This document shows, piece by piece, positions 55,783-64,000 of a DNA stretch of 64,000 bases (positions are counted from its first letter, which is position 1; each line of letters starts with the position of its first letter). The stretch comes from Astropecten irregularis (Eukaryota > Echinodermata > Asteroidea > Paxillosida > Astropectinidae), in contig OZ020259.1 in assembly GCA_963971285.1 (NCBI GenBank), positions 3,038,001 to 3,102,000 on the forward strand. The letters run 5' to 3'. Position numbers and translations under genes: made by a program. Under the pieces are notes generated by a model. That model saw nothing but the letters and a program-made list of their open reading frames with translations. It had not been told where the DNA came from and ran no database searches.

Positions 55783-56785
55783 CTTTCATTCTATACACTA
55801 TCCTTTTATAGTACCGGTATAATACTGTAGAAGGAATTTCAATTGTACAGTTTGGTATGGAATCTAGTTGGTGTTCTCTTTTTTTAAAGTCACCGAATTT
55901 CGGAATATGTCGAATACTTATTTATGAACTGCAGTAGCAATGGCGTTGAAATTATCGTTCCAATATATGTTGCCTTCATTAAGTAACTCAGAACTGTACA
56001 TTATAACAAACATGTTATGTTCTTCGAACAAACACTCAAACTTTGTACATTTTAACTACCTTTTAACATATACAAAACTTATCGTGTTTCGATTAAGATA
56101 TTGATCTTGCGATATCGTAACGCACATTACACCTGAGATGGCTGTACGGGTTTATCGTTCGAGGTCGAGTATAGCATGCAATATTCATTACATGGATATT
56201 TTATTCCATGGATGTTACATCCTAGCAATACATGGCCGTCCTTTGGTGCTTTATTGTGCAAGGAATCTCAGTAAAAAAATATACCTCTGGTTTATTTAAA
56301 TGAAAGAATTGAAAACCTATCGTCCAAAACCTTCTGTTTGAAGTAACATCGGAAGTCAGACACATTGGTGTTCTAAAAATGTACAGCTAGACTCGTTCCG
56401 TCTGATTTGAGAAGAAACAGGGGCTTTATTGGCGTTGCTCGTTTCATGTCAATGTTAAACGACGCCAGATGCATAGCACACAGTGTTAAGTTCGAAGGAG
56501 AATGATTTTGCTCATCCAAACTGTGCCAGTGTTAGTATAGAATGACATTCGTATGATGATGATGATAATGTAAGCTGTTATTTGATACCTGCCAATCAAA
56601 GTTCTTACATGCTGAGTCAGGAGACCAGACCACGATAGAAGTCTAACATTCCATTCCAAATCAAGTACATACGGCGTATATATATATTTGTATATATACA
56701 CAGCCTGTCGTATTTTGTGCTCCTCCGATACCTTACAGCACATAAACTACTATGAACGTATGACATTGAAAGCACACATGTATCT
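55783..56785. other. unannotated intergenic stretch
   Basis: It is AT-rich. A short TA-rich run lies at 56680-56700. Nothing else was recognised. Confidence 0.35.
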
Positions 56786-57009
56786 GAGGGCCTTTACGAA
56801 ATGAGGCTGGTGGCTAGGTTTGGGATTTATTTTGCTACATCTATTTTGTGTCCTAAATGAAATGAAGGACTTGAGATACATGGCAAAGCTGGAGCCTTTC
56901 TTCAGCTTTGTCGTTTGCCCAATCCCTTCATTTCGTTTTGGGGGCCTCAAATGGCGGTAGCGATATAAGTCTGAAGCCTAGCTTCAAGCCTGGTTTCTAA
57001 AGGCCCCTA
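56786..57009. mobile_element. full fold-back element, GGGCCTTTACGAAATG ends
   Basis: The left end is AGGGCCTTTACGAAATGAGG and the right end is AGCCTGGTTTCTAAAGGCCC. GGCTAGGTTTGGG and AAGCCTAGCTTCAAGCC add further pairing. The copy at 8924 is half of this. Confidence 0.7.
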
Positions 57010-57051
57010 GTTAAATACAGAAGCCAGCAAGCTGGTTAAAGGAGCCGCTTT

Positions 57052-57363
57052 GTGGCGTTCTGGGAAAACCTTGACACCAACGCCAAGCCGCGCCTCGGTG
57101 CCATTAGGTTCCCTTCCTTACAGAGCGGCTTCCATGATACATTGGTGTCGGGTTGTCGTGTAATTGATGTCCATCAAATTGCACTATTTACCCCTTCCCG
57201 TCGCGAACTGTGCCGATTTAGCACGCTGCACCTGTCCGGATTTCATCTTGTGCAGGACGGCTATTTGTATCCCATTATTGAACTTGACATACCAGGGTAC
57301 ACGCACATAAATATGGGAGATGTGGAAATGACAGGTAAACGAGAAGATTATTGCAATGGCTAG
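57052..57363 (+). other. 103-codon open frame with an exon-like donor (unproven)
   Basis: The frame (AFWENLDTNAKPRLGAIRFP..., ending HINMGDVEMTGKREDYCNG) has balanced composition and a good donor, GACAG|GTAAACG, near 57334. There is no ATG at its start and no clear acceptor. I do not recognise a family. It may be a missed exon or chance. Confidence 0.2.
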
Positions 57364-57491
57364 GTTTGCTGACGAGTAGAGGCTGTAGGCGCATGCTCTT
57401 TACAAAAATCTTCATTATAGGTTTTTGCAGGTTTTTAACTTCGTGTAATGCACCAGTTTACCATTTGGATCATGATCACTGTCTTATATAA

Positions 57492-57634
57492 CAGGCCGTG
57501 TCCCAATTTTTTGGCTGCGACCGCAAATAACACACAAGTCTATGGAATTGGCTGCAGTCACTGGCTACTGGCTGCCATAGGTACATGCGTAACTTGCTGC
57601 CACAGCCACAGCCAGAGAATTGGGACTCGGCCTT
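57492..57634. mobile_element. fold-back element, GGCCGTGTCCCAATT ends
   Basis: AGGCCGTGTCCCAATTTTTT pairs with GAGAATTGGGACTCGGCCTT. GGCTGCGACCGC and repeated GGCTGCAG/GGCTGCC motifs lie between. Confidence 0.75.
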
Positions 57635-58162
57635 ATTTTTAAGAAAAACGTTCAGAATCCGATGTATGCCGAGCATCAAATACGATATTAAGCTAAGTAA
57701 ATGCATGAAACTCGTTCCTACGAGGTTCAATAATTCAGATGTTTTATCTCAAATGCTGCCATTCACTGAACTCCACTTTTCTATGAAATTTAAACAATTT
57801 CATTTCCGAAAAAAAAATGCTTATTGAGATGAATGCCCCTACCACGCAAAATACGAACACGGATTCGGTAAACTATAAAATGCGCTTTAAAATGCATGTT
57901 ATATCCAGTAGACTCCAAGCATGTATTATTCTTTATGAACATATTTACCAGCGAATAACGATTCTATCCAAGATTATATATTATTATTTGTCTCCTCGAA
58001 GGTGGGTCCTGGGGGGAACATGTGAAACATTAATTCAATGTCTACTTAAAACATGGGAACTGGAGCCGCTGGTCAAATACCGCCAGCACCTCGCAACGCG
58101 ACACTGTCTAAGAATGTTGCCTATAGGTCAGCATCGTTCAAGATGCCGAGCGTAGGTCTTAT

Positions 58163-58534
58163 ATTAAAGGTAATATCATACTTTGGTTTTGTTATCAAAG
58201 AAATACAGATTCGTGGGCAAACATTTCAAGACAGATACAGTAACAGTCATCTGTGAAAATTTCAGTCCCATACGGTGCCACATTTTTTGAGAAAACAGTA
58301 AAAAACGGCCACTGTATTTCTGAAGTCTTTTCTCTTTTATTTCTAATGTTTTAAAAGATCAACAATATTTTCGGTCGTTGTTTTACAAATTTCTGGATAA
58401 AATACACCATTTCAGGCGGAAACATTTTAACGGTATGTTTCTATCACCACCATCTCCATACCCTGTAAGTTATACGTAAATCTGTGAATATTTTTGTTTT
58501 GGTTTCTTATACCAAAGTATGATACTACCTTTAA
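58163..58534 (-). mobile_element. TIR element M1
   Basis: The left end is TTAAAGGTAATATCATACTT and the right end is CCAAAGTATGATACTACC then TTTAA. TTAA is present on both sides. Confidence 0.85.
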
Positions 58535-59312
58535 GCTCAGTTGCCTCTGCGAGTGCCGTTCCATTCACGTGTGGGCGTTTGATTTAAGGAGGGTTTTTAT
58601 GAGTAGAGATTGAGGCAAATACCTCCTGTAATGAGTGATGGCGTCTGGATGTTTAGGGGGATATCTTCCGAGTAAACCATGTGTGTAAAAATGCCGGCGA
58701 AACAACATAATCAGATCTAGACTGGAGTGGTAAACCAAGAATATGAAACCGGTGCGGTATTATAGTGACCTCATTACATTCGTTAAAGTCACCTCAGACG
58801 GCTGTGAGAGCCATTGATATGTATAATAGACACGCATGCATTGAACGTTCTTCTCATTTTAACATCAAAATAATCAGGAAAAAATAGTATAAATTTATGT
58901 TAGCAAAGATGAAAACTGCCTATAATTGGTGCTCTGTTAACTGATCATCTCGCAATTTTGCCTCTTCTCTACACTGCCACAAATGCCAAATTAAATGATA
59001 GAAAATTCAGTTTTTCGCGCTGTTTTCAATAATAGTTTGTGTTGTAGGAAACAGCGTATATCTAATTTGTAGACTCCATTCAGCATATGTTCTAATTAGA
59101 TGGGTACTAGCAGGGGAACATTAATTTCAAGCTTTTTAACCTGACTACGGTAAGGTAAAAGCATAAACGGATTCCACTCTTCCTTAAGGCCTTTTTTGTT
59201 TATATCTTGTTAAGATCGGCTTGGTAGCTGTAACCGGATTTTACCTCTTTTAACCGGATAGGAAGCCCGATGTCAGACATGCATTAGTGGTGTAATAGAA
59301 AAAAACGAAATT
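58535..59312. other. unannotated intergenic stretch
   Basis: No gene or repeat was recognised. Confidence 0.35.
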
Positions 59313-59450
59313 GGAAAATGCAGATCGTGCGAGGCTTGTTCATTCTATCACCGAAAGCCTGAAGATACAAACACGAAACACTTAAAGTTAAGTTAGCCAA
59401 CGTTTTGCAAGGAAGGTTTCCGAATGAAAATTTGCATTGAGAGGCGATTA
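59313..59450 (+). repeat. second copy of the repeat at 52541
   Basis: GATCGTGCGAGGCTTGTTCA, TTCTATCACCGAAAGCCTGA and AAGGAAGGTTTCCGAATG match the reverse of 52612-52730. The frame reads RARLVHSITESLKIQTRNT and then hits a stop. Confidence 0.6.
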
Positions 59451-59881
59451 AATCAAACTTGAATTTGTGAAAGACGTTAAATCGATGACAGGCCCCGTAA
59501 GATGTATAGTCTGCATTTCAAGGGTATTACATGTCTCAACAATAATCCTGCCTTAAACTTGACATTGGCGCATGCAGTTCAAATATAATGTACACATCCC
59601 TTTAATATCATTCTCTGAACATAACTCTCTTGTACTATAGAAGGAATATATCTTGAGGAGCCGCATAGCTTGTTCGTTCCACAACCAAAATTGATAAATA
59701 AGACTCCAGGCTTTGCACGTTGTGCTTTGAGTGTGGTGCGGCGTAAGAGGCCCTCGCCTGTAGTGAATTTAAAGGATCATTTATCGCAAAGTTCACCACA
59801 TACGACATTTTGGCTGGCAACATCTATTGCTAGTATTTTTTTAGTGCCATTGAGAAACCAATGCAAAGCAAATGCTCCATC

Positions 59882-59955
59882 AGGCGGGAATCGAACCCAG
59901 GACCGTCAGTCGTATTGTGCAGAATACGAGCCCAAATAGACCACCAAGCTTAGCG
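59882..59955 (-). repeat. tRNA-derived SINE head
   Basis: The minus strand has an A-box-like TGGTGGTCTATTTGGGC and the B-box GGGTTCGATTCCC, about 40 bp apart. No acceptor stem was found. Confidence 0.5.
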
Positions 59956-60804
59956 TGGTCATCTGACAAAATAACCCCTTACAGTGGCGGTATAGTGGAG
60001 TCGAAAGACCACTCATTAATATGCAAATGAGATGCACGGAAGCGCGATAGTGTTACTGTTCTACAGACCTCAGTGTGTAGAGTATAACAAGGCATGGTAC
60101 TTGGAAATCAGTTTTGCTCATCTAATTTGCCTATTTCACAGATAGGGCTACTTTGTACACATAGGGATGCAGGGCTATTGTCCTGAAATGCAATGTGCAC
60201 ACTTGCATTTTCAGCAGTGATAGGCAAGCGACATTATCCCATTGTTTTGCACTGGCATAGCGCCAAGAAAAGCTTTACATTCAAGGAGCAGGCGCCGCTC
60301 TATCAAACTAAGGACTTAGTCTTATGAAACCGACTGATATTCTGTAAACCTAACAAAAAACATAGTCGAAATATTATGTAATTTACAATTTTTCATACCT
60401 TTTATCTTACATCTTTGTAGAATTTAAATCGTAATTAATATAAGTTTATCAAATCTTATCCACTGTCCGGCTGTGAAACATTTCGTATTACAAAATCTTC
60501 CTGTATTACATTAAAGATTCATCTTTTGTTTTAAATGATCATTTATAATCGCCATTCTGCTATTAATCTATGTTCAAAACTGCATTATGTTTTAACCGGT
60601 GGCAGCTTATGTTTGGCCATTTTTAAGGAAAAAATCAGACTTAAATGCGTTTTGTCCTCCAGATTATAACTTTTTGGGTGAAATATTTTTGGGAGGTGAA
60701 GGTAATTTGCTCAAGTGGTATTAGGCATTTCTTGTGTAGTTAGCACATATTGTGTGATAATATAGAAACAAAAACCTTAATTGATTAGACCAATGGACTA
60801 GGCC
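59956..60804. other. unannotated intergenic stretch
   Basis: Nothing was recognised. Confidence 0.35.
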
Positions 60805-61050
60805 TGGGGCCAATTTCATAAAACTGTTAAGCACAAATAATTTGCTAACCATGAAATTTCTGTCGTAATAAGACCGGGATTTAACAACCAAATTTCCATG
60901 TGTTGTGTATCACTTGTGATTGTTCTTTGGCTGTTGTTCGCTGACCATGAATATCAAATGGAATTTTTAAGGGTGGTTTGTTTTATTGGGCGAGACATTT
61001 TTGTGCTAAGCAATTTTTTTTGCTTAACATTTTTATGAATTTGGCCCCTG
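60805..61050 (+). mobile_element. fold-back MITE, GGGGCCAATTT end group
   Basis: It starts TGGGGCCAATTTCATAAAAC and ends TTTTATGAATTTGGCCCC. It shares GGGTGGTTTGTTTTATTGGG and TTGTGATTGTTCTTTGG-like text with the copy at 37915. Confidence 0.75.
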
Positions 61051-61089
61051 AGCTGCTTTAGGACCTTTGGAAATGAAATTTAGCTCGGT

Positions 61090-61440
61090 GACAGAAATTA
61101 GACCACATGGTGGTGGGAGACCGTAGGAACGCCCACGAGGCAATTGGAACGTGCTTTCACCGCCTAAGTCACGTGCGTGTAATTGGACACAAATCAAACC
61201 GTTTCGCTTCTTTGGCCCCCCTCTGGCATTATATCGGCGAAACACCACACTGTCCAAGGCGTATCGTTATCGTGTCCAGGCGGCTGTTTTAAATTGCACA
61301 ACCCGAGGGCTTGTCGTGGCTCGGCATCTATTAGATATTCATTGCATGGGGCTGGATGTTGAAATGATAAAACGGACAGAAACCTATGCCATTGAAATGC
61401 CGGGGGCGGTGAGAACCGCAGAGTGAAATTGGAATTTTAG
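61090..61440. other. GC-richer patch with unassigned open frames
   Basis: GC is above background, and frames of 61 and 91 codons overlap on the plus strand. No domain is recognised and neither has clear splice sites. It could be conserved regulatory DNA or an exon. Confidence 0.25.
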
Positions 61441-61894
61441 ACACGCTTCTGTCATGAACGTCTTGAAGTTCTCTTGTATAGAAGAAGAAAATAAAAAAAA
61501 TCTATTTGTACAGTATTTCTAATTTATTTGTAAATAGATAATTTATGACTTGTTCGAAGTGCTTTATTATTATGTAAAGCATAAACATAAACTTTGGCGA
61601 ACAATTTTGGGATATGAGACTCGTACACATCTCCTCTACATTCGGTGTTTTTTCTTTTTAATTGTAAATTCAAATTTTAATGTTTTTCAATATCATCTGA
61701 ATCCCTCATGTATTTCATATACACTTTGGATTTTTAAATCAGTTCATATTTAAAGTGTAGAGTTTTTCCCATTAGTAGGTTAAATACATGTTGATTATCT
61801 TACGGCGTATATTTCTGTTTTAATTACTAGATTCGTCCTAATTGTTGACTTTCGAAAAATGGTTTACAAGAAATTGGCCAAACATGTGAATGCA
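61441..61894. other. AT-rich intergenic stretch
   Basis: No feature was recognised. Confidence 0.35.
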
Positions 61895-62034
61895 GGGGTC
61901 GATTTCACCAAACTCATCGTAACTTGCTATCAATCGTAAGACTTGTGATACGACGCAGCCTTACGCAGGATACGATTGGTTATACTTCGTAACTCGACAT
62001 ACGATCGATCGCAGGGCTTCGTTAAATCGACCCC
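61895..62034 (-). mobile_element. fold-back MITE, GATCGATCG family
   Basis: It starts AGGGGTCGATTTCACCAAAC and ends GCAGGGCTTCGTTAAATCGA then CCCC. Both outer ends are present. Confidence 0.85.
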
Positions 62035-62944
62035 TGATTCAAACAAGAGGGGCTTTGGATTAGTCAGATGAAGCTAGCGTGTTTTGTAGTTATATCCACG
62101 CCCTTACCAGCCATGTTGGAATACAGCGACTGTTCACAAAGTCGTTAGCAGTCTGAGCTATTTATTTCCCAAAGTTGGGGGAATTTACAAGATATGTCTT
62201 CGATATGGATAACTAATTGTCAGGCTTCTGTTGAGAATGGCCTAGCGACAATTACATGTGAAAATTTGAGCTGTATAGGTTCAATGGTTGAACAGAATTG
62301 AGGTACACATCTTGTCGTCTCGCAATATTAAACTCAGCCATCCTCTGTGATGTCTCATTTACAAAAAGCTCACATTTTGCCCTTTCCGTGGGTTGCGCAC
62401 CCATTGGCTTTACAAAGGGGTGCATCACTTAAAGTTGAAATCACTTGAAGTTGGAAATTTCACCTGAAATGTTTCAAACTTTGCGAACAAACTGATCCAC
62501 GTTTGGTACAAGAACTGACTTTCTACATCAGCAGCTGTAATAAGCTGACACAAAATTAATGCGTGTTATTATAACGCAGTTGCATTGGCGTTACGTCATC
62601 GATTTTGATATCAAAGTGTGGAACAAGTATTCGTACCAAATTTACCGATTTCGATCAATGTGCCAAAAAAGGACACCACCTTTTTGGGTGCTAAAATCAA
62701 AGTCAATTTAGAATCAGGCTATTGTAAATATAGTTTTTACTCACTTTTTCTATAGTAGGCCTAATTATGGACGCCAATTTTTAAAATTATTTCCCCTGCA
62801 CTACGTTTCGATTACAAGAAATTGAAAACCACGATTTAACCTTTTGGGTGCAATTAGGCAAAATGCCTAATTTAAAACAATGATTTTATTGGTATCGTGC
62901 TATATACCAAGTCAAATAACATAAAGTTAAGTAAAGTAAGCTAT
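62035..62944. other. unannotated intergenic stretch
   Basis: No gene or repeat was recognised. Confidence 0.35.
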
Positions 62945-63108
62945 AGGCCTTATTCACGGTGCATCCATCCTGCATTCGAAGCGGTGCAATCAAGCCGAAG
63001 CTTAGATTCAAAAATAGTCTGGTACACGTTTTCTATTTAAAAGTGGTGTTATCTTTTCCGAGGGGTATACAAGGAAGGTGACCTGGATGCACCATGAATA
63101 AGGCCTAT
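62945..63108. mobile_element. fold-back element, AGGCCTTATTCACGGTGCATCC ends
   Basis: TAGGCCTTATTCACGGTGCA on the left pairs with TGCACCATGAATAAGGCCTA on the right (one mismatch). The arms then diverge. Confidence 0.75.
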
Positions 63109-63865
63109 TGGGTTCATTACACGAGTGGGATAGGTAATAAATAACTGTACATTATTGTTGTTAAAACTGTATACATTATGTACACAATGTAAATGTATAC
63201 ATACGGTATAAATAATACATGCATTGTCCACAATGCCTGATTTTCCGATCTTTCCCGATTTTTTTAATGTAAATTTATAATATTTCACAGAATTGAGTAG
63301 TTTGCTTTGATAATGATTAATAGTTTTATTTATAAATAGGTTTGTGCTGTTGAGGATAACATTGGTACAGTTTTTTGTATATTAAACGCCCTGATATAGC
63401 TCTTTAATTATAGATTAACACATCTGAAAATTTACTTGGAAGGAAAAATGGTTCCAAACGTTTTGTAAGCAAAATACATAATGAATGCAATGCATTTTTT
63501 CACCAGTTGATTCTCATTTTGTTTATATTATCAATATTCAGTCACTCTGATATATTATCGGGAAGCGAAAATTGGGACAAATAAATAAAAAAATAAGCTT
63601 TTTAACGAAATGTATTTGTTGAACTGGAATGGTTTGTTCTGTTGTCCTTATTTTCACAGCACATTTCTAATCAGTTGCCATGGTAATCAGTATTAGTCAA
63701 TGGCAACCGTATGAATATCGTTTATGGAAGAGGGAAATAAAAACATGAAGAAATCAGCAAAACATTTGTGAATTACTGCAAAGAAGTAGTATTGGAATAT
63801 CCCACATTCAAAAGATTGCTGTCAATATTTGTACAACCATTCTTTCTAATTTCAAAAAGTCACCA

Positions 63866-64000
63866 GGGGTAGATTTCATGAAGCCCTACGATCGATCGTA
63901 ACTCGAGTTACGAAAGATTAATAATCGTATCCTACGTAGGATTGCAATGCGACACAAGTCCTACGATTAATAGTAGGTTACGATAAGTGGAATGAAATCT
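63866..64000 (+). mobile_element. fold-back MITE, GATCGATCG family, cut by the window end
   Basis: It starts GGGGTAGATTTCATGAAGCC, holds CTACGATCGATCGTAACTCG, and runs off the window at GTGGAATGAAATCT before the final CGACCC. Confidence 0.8.

Overview
This window is eukaryotic and most likely comes from an echinoderm or a close marine deuterostome relative. It is AT-rich and gene-poor, with spliced genes carrying GT-AG introns. It is crowded with short fold-back and terminal-inverted-repeat elements, and the string TAGGCCTA recurs throughout. The taxon is an inference from gene content and repeat style; no single diagnostic marker is present.

Four coding loci are well supported. (1) Plus strand, 11479-14728: a complete three-exon Golgi-type carbohydrate sulfotransferase of the CHST8-14 (Sulfotransfer_2) family, 421 aa. 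(2) and (3) Minus strand, 18788-19273 and 21227-21721: two intronless, tandemly duplicated secreted C-type lectin-domain proteins of 161 and 164 aa. (4) Plus strand, 35252-53573: a two-exon TASK-type two-pore potassium channel (KCNK3/KCNK9 group, 361 aa). Its 17.2-kb intron splits the first glycine codon of the GYG selectivity filter.

A fifth locus at 25608-25997, with a possible third exon near 27100, repeats the N-terminal exon layout and splice phases of the sulfotransferase. No catalytic exon for it is visible in this window. It is either a partial duplicate or a small membrane protein.

Layout by region: 0.6-0.9 kb holds tRNA-derived SINE copies. 2.8-3.2 kb holds a short tandem repeat. 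3.45-6.5 kb holds a satellite array of 188-198-bp units with a 1.17-kb higher-order period. 6.9-7.5 kb holds a 21-bp minisatellite rich in NotI sites. 8-18 kb holds the sulfotransferase among TIR elements. 18-23 kb holds the lectin pair. 23-25.5 kb holds two different broken LINE 3' ends. 25.6-27.4 kb holds the sulfotransferase-like N-terminal exons. 27.4-35.2 kb is intergenic with many TIR elements. 35.25-53.6 kb is the TASK gene, whose intron carries many repeat copies. 53.6-64 kb is intergenic, with fold-back elements and two isolated GC-richer patches.

The genes do not form an operon or one pathway. The sulfotransferase acts on glycans in the Golgi, the lectins are secreted recognition proteins, and the channel sets potassium leak at the plasma membrane. 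The less ordinary content is in the repeats: fold-back families that share one terminal sequence but carry unrelated interiors, and the higher-order satellite.
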